This document shows positions 46,476-57,865 of a stretch of DNA of 64,000 nucleotides, in pieces. Within the stretch, counting starts at the first letter, position 1. Every line of letters begins with the position of its first letter. The notes beneath the pieces were generated by a model that did not search any database, had not been told where the DNA came from, and saw only the letters and a list, made by a program, of their open reading frames with translations. The stretch comes from Loxodes magnus (Eukaryota > Ciliophora > Karyorelictea > Loxodida > Loxodidae): assembly GCA_946699065.1 (NCBI GenBank), contig CAMPDV010001173.1, positions 1-64,000 of the forward strand, written 5' to 3'. Position numbers and translations under genes: made by a program.

Positions 46476-47405
46476 ATGGAAGGTCTTAAGAAAGGCTTCT
46501 ACACCACCTCCTTCAAAGTCTAAAAGGAGGAGAGGAAGCAGGAAGTTCTAAGGACTAAAACCCAAACCTAGACCCTCTAATAATAACATTCTCCCCAGAA
46601 GACCTAAAAATAACTCTAAACAACTCCTCCTAGACAGCCTCAGAAACATAGCCATGCTACTACCTCAACGGAAAATCTTCCAAAGAAGTAGAAGATAAGC
46701 GACTTTCAGACGCAAATTCGGAACTTCTCACCATATATGGACCTCGGTGAGATAAACAAAGAACAAATACTCGGAATGGTTAAAGAGGAAATGGCTAAAT
46801 TAATTATAGCGTTAATTAGCCATAACTAAGACCTAGAGAAATAGGTTATGGAGCTTGCCCAAGAACAACAATGACACCTGGACGACGATGAGATGCATGC
46901 TCCTAGAAACAAAAACTAAGCTGCCATGAATATTCGAATTGACGAATTCGACAGGCAGTTGGAATAGCTATATGATATGAACGCGAACATGCACATCAAG
47001 TTAGAGAAAATTGAAAACAATATTAACCTTAAAATGGAGAATATCAAGAATGATATCAAGATCTAGACAGCACACTCCGTTCCAATGGAGTTGGAAGAGG
47101 TCTAGAATAAGTAAATCGAATTAACTAAAGAAAGATACTTTAAGAAAAAATGCTTTATCTGTGGAAGAATAAACTATCTCTGAAGGAAATGCAGATAAAG
47201 AAAAGAGATCCAAAAGAAAATTTGAAACGAACTAACCTAATTCTACACAACTAGCAGTGGGAATATTTATAGGAAGAAAAGCAAAATTCGAAGCAATCCA
47301 CTGCGAAGACTTGAAAGTGACTGGAGGAACAGACCACCAAGAGTTCAAGTACCTATCAGTTGGATAGGGAGTAGGAAACTATTAAGAAAACAATCCCTTC
47401 TCTGA
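46476..47405 (+). CDS. Gag-like ORF1 (group I), complete
   Basis: A 309-codon frame from ATG at 46476 to TGA at 47403. It starts M-E-G-L-K-K-G-F-Y-T-T-S, has a Gln/Pro/Thr-rich region, then a coiled coil (residues about 100-200), P-M-E-L-E-E-V-Q, and C-F-I-C-G-R-I-N-Y-L-W-R-K-C, a knuckle in which the His is missing or displaced. It ends with G-N-I-Y-R-K-K, R-R-L-E-S-D-W-R-N-R-P-P and S-W-I-G-S-R-K-L. The same C-terminal blocks are at 1716-2036. It would act as an RNA-binding protein of a LINE. No reverse transcriptase follows, so it may be a truncated or non-autonomous copy. Confidence 0.65.
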
Positions 47406-47409
47406 ATAA

Positions 47410-47882
47410 CTTAAATTTAATTTAATAAATATTTAATTATTTTAAGTTTTTAGTGATTAATTATTAAAATAATTAAATCTTTCAGAAATTTTTCTTCATT
47501 TCAACTTAGTTTAATAAAGCAAAAATAAAAAAAATTTGAAAATTTTCAGATTTTTAATTAATCTTCTTATAACCTTGATTGACTTAATTATTCAAACAGT
47601 ACATTTTTTTTAATTATGATTTGCTAAATTTTTTTAATTAGATGTCTATATTTTAATTATTTTAATTATTTTAAATTAAAATTATTTTATATTTTATTTG
47701 ATTTTATTTAGCTATAAATAACATATAATTTCTATATTTGTTTACAATTATATTTTATTGCTTTTTCTTCTAAAGAATTTTAAAGCTAATTAAAATTTTA
47801 CTTATTTAATAAATATTTAAAACTAGAATAATTTTAAATTAATTTTTCACAATATACACTTTATTTGATTATTATATATTTT
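47410..47882. other. AT-rich spacer with TTTTAATTA repeats
   Basis: It contains an imperfect ATTTTAATTATTTTAATTATTTT microsatellite-like run near 47650-47690 and nothing recognisable as a gene. Confidence 0.35.
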
Positions 47883-48380
47883 TTAAAACCACCATAGTTG
47901 TTCGAAGGTGAACAACAAGGTCATCTTCATCAGAGGTTGGGGAAGTTAAGTACCCATAATCGACTTTATGTCTTCCTCTGCTTTGGTTTGGCCTCGAGAC
48001 ATAAGATTCTTAGACCTTCAACACTGGCTTGGCTTGGCTTCATTTATTTTTAATTCTGGAACGAAAAAGAAATAATATTGCGAGCTTCATCAGAGGTGGG
48101 GAATTTAAGTACCCATAATTGACACATGTCGTCCTCTGCTTTGGTTATGCAATGAGACACAATCCTGCCATGTCCTTGGACCTCCAACAAGTAGATAAGA
48201 TTACGAGTATTCTTAAATTATATTAGTATTGAACATTTTTATCAGTACTGAATAATTGAACCAGTATTGAACAAGGTCTACCAGTATCTGATAATTTTAT
48301 CAGTAACAAGCATTCTTGTCAGTATGAAACATTTTATTAAAGAGCTGCGCACCAACGAGAGTGCTACGCGCTCTATAATC
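47883..48380 (+). mobile_element. SINE-D: dimeric head, short tandem repeats and 3' hairpin
   Basis: Two related units of about 100 bp (47927-48028 and 48085-48190) share CTTCATCAGAGGT, AAGTACCCATAAT and CTTCCTCTGCTTTGGTT-like blocks; within each, CAGAGG can pair with CCTCTG and in the first TTATGTCT with AGACATAA. A block of six roughly 20-bp repeats built on CAGTATTGAACA follows (48225-48335), then the GC-rich hairpin GAGCTGCGCACCAACGAGAGTGCTACGCGCTC and CTATAAT with a TTTA tail. The hairpin is the one found on SINE-A and LINE-B. I do not recognise the RNA from which the dimer derives. Confidence 0.65.
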
Positions 48381-49055
48381 AAATTTATTTATTTACTTAT
48401 ATTTATTAATTTTTCTTTAAAAATACTCAATTATTAATTTCTATCACTTCTAATTTTAAATATAACGATTAACTTTAAGATTTTATTTTATTAATGCTCT
48501 AATAGTTATCATTTGTCTATTTTAATTATTTTTGTTTTGTATAAATAAAATATTAGTTGCATAATCTCCAAGATTTTAAGTTTATTTATAGTAATTTATT
48601 TTAAGTTAGACTATAAAATTCAACACTCATAATCATTCTATTTAAAAAAGTGTTTTTTTAAGTAACTTTATCCTTATATTTTAATTTCAAATATATAGAT
48701 AAGTTTTCATATATTGCACTTATTTTAAATTGATTATCTTAATCTAAGTTTGCTACATTATAAATTTTCTTAGTATACTTGTATCATTTATATTATTTCT
48801 TTCTTTCAATTAAGCACTAAAGATCCAGAAAATATTTTTCTTAATTAGTTTTATATAACTACACTAACATTCTTTATTTAATTATGACTTAAAAGTCTAG
48901 CATTATTGTAAACATTATATAACGTTTAACACTTCAAGCAGATCTTCTTGGTAAAGCTTTTCAACTTTTATTAATTAAATATCTAAAAGCATTAAAATTT
49001 GGAGCAAATTAGCTTCATATTTGAAATTTATTTCTCTTAAAGTCTTATCATTAGT
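48381..49055. other. AT-rich spacer, no supported gene
   Basis: A 46-codon plus-strand frame (48884-49024) with reasonable composition ends 35 bp from the convergent actin stop; it could be the last exon of an unrecognised gene or chance. Confidence 0.25.
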
Positions 49056-49059
49056 TTCC

Positions 49060-50178
49060 TCAATAACATTTCCTGAATACTATTCCTGGTCCTGATTCTT
49101 TATATTCACTCTAAGTTATGCATATTTTTTCAAAAAGGCCTAAGCTTGATAATATGGATCCTCCGATAAATGTCAGTCATTTTCTCTCTGGCATAACCAC
49201 CATTTTAATTTTGGCATTTGGCGCTAGTTTTGACATTTCTTTTTTCATTCTTTCTTCCAAACCTGGTAAAAAAGTTGTACCTCCAGATAATATTATTTAA
49301 TTGCATAAATCTTGTCTCAAAGTAACATCACATTTCTATATAGATTAGTTTGTGATTTCATCAAGACCTTTAAAATAATTTCCATTAAATGAAGGCTGGA
49401 AAAGTATTTCTGCACAGCGAAATCGTTCACTTCTGATAATTATTCTATTACCATCAGGCATTTCATATGACTTTTCTAAAGCTGATGATTCTGCTTAATT
49501 TTTCATCTCTTAATCAAAATCTAAAGCAACATATGCTAATTTTTCTTTTAAGTCGCGAACTATTTCTTTTTCTGCTGAAGTATTTAGATAATAACCTCTT
49601 TCTTTTAGAATCTTTCTCAAGTATTTACTTACATCTCTGCCTGCAAGATCTTATCTCTTAATAGCCTTAGGAATACTATATCCATCAAAAATAGGAATGA
49701 CTTGACTTACACCATCACCTGATTCTACTACAACTCCAGTAGTTCTACCTGTTGCATATAAAGAAAGTATAGCTTATATCTGGATATACATAGCAGGAAC
49801 ATTAAATTTTTCGAACATTATTTGAGTCATTTTTTCTCTGCTTTTTTTAGGATTTTTAGCAGCTTCAGTCAACAAAACAGGATGCTCTTCAGGTTTTACT
49901 CGGAGTTTATTGTAGAAAGTATGATGCCAAATTTTTTCCATATCATCCCAATTAGTTACAATGCCATGCTCGATTGGATAAGTCAAGTCTAAATCTCTCT
50001 AATTTATCATTGCTTCATTTCCTATAAAATAATTCTTAGCTTATATTCTAATAATAGCTAGTTATGCTTTATGGCGCCCTACAATCGAAGGGAATACAGA
50101 GTTCGGAGCATCTTCTCCAGCGAAACCAGCTTTGATCTAACCAGAACCGTTGTCAATTATAATACAATTTTGTTACAT
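49060..50178 (-). CDS. Actin
   Basis: An uninterrupted minus-strand frame of 372 codons plus TGA, close to the usual 375. It starts [13 protein letters not shown], the phosphate-1 loop of actin, followed by [10 protein letters not shown] and V-F-P-S-I-V-G-R. Later landmarks are [52 protein letters not shown] and I-G-G-S-I-L-S-S-L. It ends [10 protein letters not shown] then TGA. One internal TGA falls where canonical actin has an aromatic residue, and Gln is often TAA or TAG. It is clearly diverged from conventional actin, so an actin variant is possible. Confidence 0.9.
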
Positions 50179-50179
50179 T

Positions 50180-50640
50180 TTGCTAGTTTCTAAAAAAATG
50201 TTAAAAAGAATAATTGATAAAGAAATATTAAAGTTAATATAAACAGTGTATGGTAAAAATATTTTGGTAAGTCTTTTTGCTCTAAGAACTAATATAAATT
50301 AGTTATAGTTTAAATAATATTAATATGCTTTATGTTAGCAAAATACAATATACTAAAAGAGGAAAATGAGTATAAATCTGACTTATTAAATTGAATATTT
50401 ATTATTATTTCGAATAAATTTTTGGGGAAAAATAATAGATTGAAAAGATCCCTCCTTTAATAGAATCATTAATTTTTTGGTAAGTCTAATTTTACTGTTG
50501 TTTATGAAATTTCTCTTATTGTTTCTGAAATTGTTTAAAGTTTTCTTTCTATTCTTTCTCTTTTGTTTAGTCTTCTTTCTGTTCTGTTATGCAGTCCTTT
50601 TTGCGCTTTAAGGATTTTACTATGATTTAATTCTTTTTAT
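50180..50640. other. AT-rich spacer upstream of actin
   Basis: It must contain the actin promoter, but no motif stands out. Confidence 0.3.
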
Positions 50641-50644
50641 CATT

Positions 50645-52222
50645 TAACTTATTAAGAATAATTAGAGGAAGTAATCAAAAATTTAACCTCATGGGCAGAA
50701 AAATACAAACTGGAAATTGCAGATAAAACAAAATGAATGATATGAAAAGCAGCAGAAATAGAAACTGAAAAAATATAGGCAATACTATTTAGGTGAGAAA
50801 TTTAAGAATCGAAAGAGTAACGTCCTTTTAGTACCTAGGGCATATAATAGAAGAGACCATCAGCTTTGAAAAACACATGGAGAACAGACTAGAAGCAGCA
50901 TAAAAGATGTAAACATGAATACTGGGTAAAATAACAATGAATAAGGGATTAACACCATATAACGCAGGTATAATGATAAAAACGTTCGTAAGCTCAGTAT
51001 TCAGCTATAGGACAGAAGTTATCCCATATAGTGAATAATTTGTAGGAAAATAAGTGATGGAACAATTAGAAATAATATAGAGAAGATCTTTACGAGCAAT
51101 CATAGATGCCCCTTTCTAAGTGTAAAATGAGATGCTAGAATACTAGTTACAGTTTATGAAATTTAAACATTACCTATGGCAGAAAACGCTGAGATTAAGA
51201 GGCAGACTAATAGGTAACTAAGGAAAAACAGTAGATGGATTAATGTTCGATCTAAGTAAAGAAGAGAACTTTATTTTTGAACAATACTGCACGACAATAA
51301 GATTAGAATTAAAAATTGAAGACAAAAATATATTTATAGATGATGGTAATAATAATCAAAAAGGGAAGAAAAACATTAATCGTGCAATTTGAGAATATAG
51401 AGTATACGTAGAGGATAGAGAAATAATGGAGTAAATGATAACAACTCTACAGTATAGAAAAACATGATTTGATGAATATGTAATAGGACCACCCAACTAC
51501 CTGAGATACAATAAAAATAGAAAAGAAGAAATATGCTGCATATTTAGAATAAGAACGAGATGTAACGGGAGCCAGGATTGTTTAAAAGAAAGACACCTAG
51601 TTGCGACAAGCAAATGCCCTTTCTGTAATGATGCAAGAGAAAACGAAAGGCATATCATAGAAAAATGCTCAGAATACAAAGAAAGTAGATAAATATGTAT
51701 TAGAAAGTTAAGAATAATAGGAGTAGAGAGACAATGAATGGAACTATTTGATATAATATGAGGTACGGCAAAATTCGAAAAATTCATTAGAACCTAAGAA
51801 GAGTAAAAAAGAGCTAAAACTGATTTGATAATAAAAGATTATATCAAAAACATTTTAGAAAAAAGAAAAAAAGGATAATTAGAAAAGAAAATTGAATGAA
51901 AAAAAGAAATAGGAAAAGATTATAGAGCAGGAAAAGGATAATTTTTATGAGTTTATAAAAGCTTGATTAAGAAGAAAAGAATTAGAAACGAAAATTAGCA
52001 AAGTATGTAAAAAAAATAATGGACACTTGTAACAAAGAATCAATAAAACGTAGATAGATAGAAGAAAGAAGAACAAGAGATAATGAAGAAGAAAATGATG
52101 AAGATATGGAACTAATAAGAGAAGAATTTTTATTACCTGAAGGCTTACTTGAAGAAATAGACATGTATTGAAACATTTATTAAAGAGCTGCGTACCAACG
52201 AGGTGCTACGCGCTCTATAATC
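50645..52222 (+). mobile_element. LINE-B: 5'-truncated ORF2 and 3' tail
   Basis: Plus-strand frames encode the C-terminal part of a LINE ORF2: N-L-T-S-W-A-E-K-Y-K-L-E-I-A-D-K-T-K, then in the next frame L-G-H-I-I-E-E-T-I-S-F-E-K-H-M-E-N-R and further post-RT sequence with several Trp from TGA. A zinc-finger block C-P-F-C-N-D-A-R-E-N-E-R-H-I-I-E-K-C is typical of LINE ORF2 ends. The 3' end (52184-52222) is the GC-rich hairpin GAGCTGCGTACCAACGAGGTGCTACGCGCTC, then CTATAAT and TTTATTTATTTA. Endonuclease and RT core are missing (5' truncation) and there is at least one frameshift. It is the best candidate partner LINE for SINE-A, SINE-B and SINE-D, which end in the same hairpin. Confidence 0.75.
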
Positions 52223-53590
52223 AAATTTATTTATTTATCTATTTAATTGATTTTATACATTATTGATTTATGCATTTCCATACCTTAATATAGTTTTCTC
52301 CTATAAATATTACCTTCTCTCAAGCAATTTATTTAACTCAGTTTGGTCCAAAGTTATTTTTATAATTTACTTTTATTAAAATATAAGCATTATTTTAAAA
52401 TATGTCCTTTTTCTTGTATAATCAACATCTTAATATATTTTTCAGCATATAGATGTAAACAGATTTTTATTTTTTATCAATACTTTTAGAGTTTAACATA
52501 TTTATTATTTTAAATTTTCAAATATAGGTTAATTAATTAAGTCTCTCTTCTATTATTTTATTTGCAAATTTAACTTTTGCATTTCAGGATTGATTCTAAT
52601 CATCTTTTTTAATTAATAATTCTAAAATTGAATCTTTACCATAATTTATAATTAAGTCCTTATTTTTTAATTATTTCTATGGCTTTAATTTTTAAATCTG
52701 ATATTCTGAGAAATACTTTTGTGTTCTCCTTTTGAAAATTTATGTTTTATTTATTTATTTATTTTTTCCAAAAAATAACCATAATTTCTATTTTTTCATC
52801 AATAAAAAGTATAATAATATTTCAGATTTTTGAGTTGTTTCACCATCATCCTCTCATCCTACAAGTAAATTTACCTTACGGATTATAAAAAAGTTTATAA
52901 GTGCTTCTTTACTCTGCACTTCATTCTTTATCTTTGTCTTTAGCATGTTTTACTCCTATATCTTATTTATATTTGATCTTAGAGTCCATCTTGATATTAT
53001 TCTAGTAGTTCTGCCTTACTTAAATTACATATAATCAAAAATTATGTTTTCTTACTTTTAGTTTTCTTTCTTGTAAATAATACTCAAATATTAAATATAT
53101 TGAGATATTCTCATCTTTGAAGGAGCAATCTTCTTTCTATTAATTTATCTGTTTTATTAAGCTAGTAATTAGGAAATTCCATCCATTATTAATTAAAATT
53201 TTTAAGTTAATGTAATACTTCAGTTATATTCCAAATAACTCAAACATAACAGTAAATTCTATATAATTTTCAGTATCATGCTTTTTTTCTTAACTTAACC
53301 AACATCATAAATACGCTTATATCTTGATAACTGTTGAGGCCTTTTTATATTTAATATTTTTCCTAATAAAATAATGCATTTTCTCTTATATTTTTAGTAA
53401 TATAGTGCTAGGGTACTTTAGGATATTAACTATTTTAATTCTTTAAAAGAGACTTTAGGAGTTTAGTTACTTTGGCGATTTCCTAAGTTCTTTGCTTCTT
53501 TATTGTTGGACTCCTAACTTATTTTTAAGAATTTATCAGTTACCAGTCTCATATAAATTAAATGTTCTTTTGACTATTTGTTTACAAGTG
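52223..53590. other. AT-rich stretch, no supported gene
   Basis: A T-rich plus-strand frame from ATG at 52402 to TGA at 53335 would look like a multi-pass membrane protein, but Gly occurs only a couple of times in 311 codons and TGA frequency is near random, so I treat it as noncoding. Confidence 0.3.
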
Positions 53591-53592
53591 AA

Positions 53593-54420
53593 ATGGAGAA
53601 TAGTACTAATAAATAAGTGTATGATTAAAGTGAGGAAGGAATGTAGAAGTTCTAAGGCATCTAGTTAGATAAGCAAGATATTCAGTATAGTTCCTCTTAT
53701 GATTATTAAATACGAAATCTCTCCTAATTTCTGCATCAAGATTTCCAATCATTTCCAACTATAAAGTTAGACTCTAACATTTTAACTATTTTCAGCTTTA
53801 TTAATTACTAATAAACTGATATAGAAATTACTAGCATTTAGAAAATTGATAATCATTCATATGTGGAATAGACAAAAAGTAACTAATGGATAATATCTGG
53901 AAACACACCATAAAAAATTTACTTTGCTAGAATAAACAAAAAGTGGATTTAAAGTAAAGGAAAATGAAACTATATTTAATAGAAGCTATCATAGAACTAT
54001 ATAAGTTAACTAAAATTTAGTTTATTTAATAGGTGGAGATGCATCTAGATCAAATGATATCTATAATATGAAGAGTGATAAATTCACGTAAGAGTTAAAA
54101 GATTTTACTATAACCATAAGAACTTTTGACTGTGCTTTAATGTAAATAATTTTTAAGTTTTTGGAGGGTATAATTTTGATATGAATTAAGCTTTAATCTT
54201 TATTTATACATGCAATTTAATAAATTAAGAATGGATAAAATAAGAAATTGAACTATCAGGAAGGAGTTCAGCAAGTGAGCTTATCCCTAAAATTAAAAAA
54301 GTTACTTTATTAGAAATAGTGAAAGATAACTTAGTAGAACATTAGTCTACAACTTTTAAAGCATTAAAGAGCATGAATAAGCAATGGAAGAAGTCACGTA
54401 TACTTAAGCTTTAAAATAAA
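53593..54420 (+). pseudogene. Kelch-repeat gene fragment with frame breaks
   Basis: From the ATG at 53593 (M-E-N-S-T-N-K-Q-V-Y-D) the frame is rich in Ser, Gln and Asp. Kelch blades then appear in shifted frames: R-S-Y-H-R-T-I-Q-V-N-Q-N-L-V-Y-L-I-G-G-D-A followed by N-D-I-Y-N-M, and Q-V-F-G-G-Y-N-F-D with Q-E-W-I-K. Two frame changes (about 53980 and 54140) are needed; neither fits a clean 16-21 nt GT-AG intron, so a decayed gene is likelier than a spliced one. It lies convergent to the RBR-PARP gene. Confidence 0.45.
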
Positions 54421-54549
54421 AGTAGAGTATTTTAAGAATAACTTAAAAAATCATGAGCAACTTGATATAAAGGCTTAAATAAAATAATCTAAAATGAGAT
54501 ATTTAGTAAACTATTTTAAAGAAAAATACCATTAAATAAATAAAAAACT

Positions 54550-56589
54550 TCATTTTTAAGAAAACGATATCAGATATAAAGGTAGGCAATAGTTATTCTC
54601 ATAAACTATATGCATTCCTTTTCCATCCGTTCTACTGTCATAACGTTTCTACTCATTTTCGTTTTCTGTATTCACTTAGTTGTTACTCTATTATTACTGA
54701 TTGAGTAAAGGTAGTTATTCCGAATTATAGTCTTAAGTTTGCTTTCCAACGATAACATCCAGTAATAGTACCTGATATTTATAATCGTGATCTTCTACAG
54801 TTTTATGTTTAAAACGTAGACAATAATTAAAATCCTCATGGAAATATATTCCTCTTCCATACGATCCATTTCTGGAAAGTTTAATATTTAACCCAATAGA
54901 ATCAGTAATAATAAGACTAGGATTATTAAAACTTGTTCCGTGAAATAGAAATTTTCTTTCAACTGGTTATCCATAATATTTACTTAAATTATCTACATTT
55001 GCTTAAAATTTCTGATATTAGTCAAAGTTCAAAACCTTTTGAATTTTCTAAATGAAGATCTTTTTATTGGCTATAAGTTCCTAAACTCATTACCATTCCA
55101 CACAGGAAGGGCTTATCTACACTAAATTAAATCTGTTAATCTCATTTATCTTTTCATAGTCCTTTTTGTTTTTTTCTTCTATGGCTTTTAGCATTTATTT
55201 ACATAAATTGCTCTATATGTGAGTTTAATTACAGAAGTTGCATATTTATACCTAACAGAAAAGACATTTCTAATAAATAATTTAATCTTCATTCAGATTG
55301 CTTGTTTCACTATAATACTTATCTAGATACTCTTAAGGTACTCTTAACTATCCCTAGAGATTTATTAACGGATCTACAACTTCGTTCATAAAAAATGACT
55401 TCAGTTCGTAATCTATTTCTTGTGACTTGATAATTTAGTTTAATATTTTTAAAATTTACTCTTTTTTTATAAAATCTGCCTTAAATCCTTGATAAGCCAG
55501 TAATTCTAGTGATTTGTTTATATCATAATCAGTTCATATCAATGCTTAGCAACTTTGAAACACTCCAAATCCATTTTCAATTAGATATTTCAAAAATATA
55601 GTTTTAGACTCAATAATATTCTCCAAATCATCTATTTCTAACTTTTTATCTTAGAAGGTATTTTTCCAGGTTTAACTTTGCTATCTTCTATATATTATGC
55701 AATTTTTATTTTTACAATAGGAACAAGAACTTATCAATAAGTTATTAAGTCTAGCAGCTGTAAGTTGCTTTTCTATGTACTCTCGTTTTTAACAGGTCAT
55801 ATTTGAGTGATATTCAAGTAAGCATTAAGAGCATAATTCTGTGTTACAGCTTTAGCATCTGATATTAAATTAGAATTCAGAAATTATAATCTAATCCTTA
55901 CATTTCTTACAAGCTATAACTATTTTTCCTTACTATTTTATTGAGTATTGCTTTATCTATTCCTTATACACTTCAGATATTTATCCTTAAGTGGCTATTT
56001 AAACAATATCGCTTTCTTATAGCTTTTAATTACAAACCAAACATTAAATTTCAAAATCATTTCTGCTTAGTTTATCTTCTAGTCATGGAACTAAGAAGGA
56101 GTAGCACAAATAATGCCCACACGATTCCATTTGAATAGTTTCTTCATTTTGTAAATGATTTGAGCAATGTTAGCATTGTTTTGAACTAAACTTATATTAA
56201 TCTAATACTTAGTTAATCACTTCGAAATCAATTTACTACTTGCATTCGCATTAGAAAGAAGCATAAGGAATCATACCATAAAAACTAGGATCAACTTACA
56301 AAAGATTAGTAAAAGTTTCTTGAATACAATTAAAGCAATAGAAATGGCCACAACTCAATTTGGAAATAAGATTTTTCTTGCTTGTAACTGACGATTATCG
56401 TAAGCATTTGACACAAAAGTAATCTTACTAAGTCGGCAGTTTAATTTCAACTTTGTATTTCTACAAATTAAAATTCTATTAGATTAGATTAGACAAGATT
56501 TAAGCGACATATTTTATCTAATTCTAAGAAATGTACTAAGTTGATGAAAATTGCTTTTGAATTTCATTAAGGTAGCAGTCTCCTTACAT
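54550..56589 (-). CDS. RING/IBR zinc-finger protein fused to a PARP catalytic domain
   Basis: A single 679-codon frame ending in TGA. Residues 59-116 form a RING (C-V-K-C, C-G-H-F-Y-C-F-N-C, C-E-C). Residues 139-186 form a second RING-like unit (C-Q-H-C, S-C-G-H-Y-L-C, C-L-V-C). Residues 208-266 form an IBR domain (A-C-K-K-C, R-C-Q-S-C, L-C-S-Q-C, H, C). A further Cys/His cluster (C-L-F-C, I-C-N-F-C, H, C) precedes the C-terminal PARP domain. That domain has L-F-H-G-T (His550), S-Y-G-R-G-I-Y-F (Tyr582) and Y-D-S ending P-L-Y-L-I. The position of the catalytic Glu appears to be Met659, so mono-ADP-ribosylation or loss of activity is likelier than poly-ADP-ribose synthesis. RBR proteins are ubiquitin ligases, so the fusion suggests crosstalk between ubiquitin and ADP-ribose. 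TGA encodes Trp at least three times. Confidence 0.88.
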
Positions 56590-57510
56590 TTGATAATTAA
56601 ATTGAAAATAATAGTTTAAATATGCTTTTATAATTTATTTATATTGTAAAAATATCTAATAATGCCTATTGAGGAAAATTATGAAATAATATTTGATGCT
56701 ATATTATATTCTTTTCTGTTTATGACTGATAAATAAAATTAATACTCTTTTCCTAATAAACCTTAAAGCAAGCTATTATTCTATTCTAGCTAGCAAAACT
56801 TATATGCATAGCTTTTACTTTGATTCTATATTAAGAAGAAAAATGAAATAGATTTTATTGCTCTACTATGAAGTAAGTTTAAGAGTAATAATCTTTAACT
56901 AATTCTCTATAATCTTCAAACAGATAAACAATTAACCTTATAAGAAAGTGCATGTTAGTTTCTATTAAATTCTCATTTCTCATACCTTAATATTTAATAA
57001 AATATGAGACTCAATATTTGCTTATATGAAGTATATGCTCATAAAAGCTATCAGTAAAAAAAGTAGTTTATTAGATATCATTAATATAATAAAATCAGAT
57101 TTCATCAGACAAATTAAAGTATAGTGTCAGCATAAAAGTATACAAATCTTAATAAGCAACACTAACTTGATAGTACTATATTCAATTACTAGTAAAATAT
57201 AAACTTCCTGTAAATAAGCAACCATTTTAATAAAATAAAGATACATAGAAAAAACAGTTAAAATCAATATAAAGTATATCTTATGATCATATTCAATTAT
57301 TAAAGATAAATGCTAACCATAAAAACCTATAAAGCATCATTTAGTATATGTAGAATTAAATATATTGCTGAATGAATACATATTACTATATTATTTATCT
57401 TTAAAAAGAAATTATTAACTACTAACTTTTATCTAAGATTTAATTATTAAATACCTTATGCTCAAGAGTTGGGAGCTATTTTTTCAAATTTATTAAAATT
57501 TAATTTAAAT
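56590..57510. other. AT-rich stretch upstream of the RBR-PARP gene
   Basis: A plus-strand frame from ATG at 56662 to TGA at 57373 (237 codons) starts only 72 bp from the divergent RBR-PARP start. It has just two internal TGA codons but contains no Gly at all, which argues against a real protein. Nothing else was recognised. Confidence 0.25.
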
Positions 57511-57865
57511 AGGCTGGAAAGCCCTCTCCTTCGGACGCTGCTTGGAGGTCTATCAAGGCAACAAAAAAATGAGCGTGGATGGAGGATAAATCGGAAGAAG
57601 AGAAACCAATAACAAGAGAAGGAAGATGTGACAAGCTGGAGAACTCTGAATGCCAGGAGGAAACTTTCTTCATCATAGGTCGGGGAAATGTACCCGTAAT
57701 CGCATATTGTATCCTATGCTTTGGAAGAAAAAATTACAGGGATGTACCGCAGGAAGAGGAAACAAGGAAAGAGAGAAAAGAGAGACCTATAAAAAAAATT
57801 TCGACATTAATTAAAATTATTTTAAAGAGCTGCGCACCAACGAGAGTGCTACGCGCTCTATAATG
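57511..57865 (+). mobile_element. SINE-B copy with 3' hairpin
   Basis: It starts after a TTTAAATAGG junction with GGCTGGAAAGCC and TCCTTCGGA hairpin-forming segments, contains CAAGCTGGAGAACTCTGAATGCC, and ends (57823-57863) in the hairpin GAGCTGCGCACCAACGAGAGTGCTACGCGCTC, CTATAAT and a TTTATTTA tail. The same sequence without the hairpin is part of every full tRNA-array unit (for example 22392-22640). An open frame across it (57579-57863) includes a C-D-K-L-E-N-S-E-C block, so it could instead be the 3' end of a LINE ORF. Either way it is a retroelement tail. Confidence 0.65.

Noticed and set aside
52402..53337. A 311-codon T-rich frame with many apparent transmembrane segments
   Set aside because: Same reasoning: almost no Gly, Pro or Asp, random TGA frequency, no homologous motif.
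53994..54160. 16-nt GT-AG introns in the Kelch fragment
   Set aside because: Removing the candidate introns does not restore the Kelch frame consistently at both breaks; indels explain the shifts better.
56662..57375. A 237-codon frame divergent from the RBR-PARP gene
   Set aside because: It contains no Gly at all and no domain; expected for random AT-rich sequence rather than a protein.
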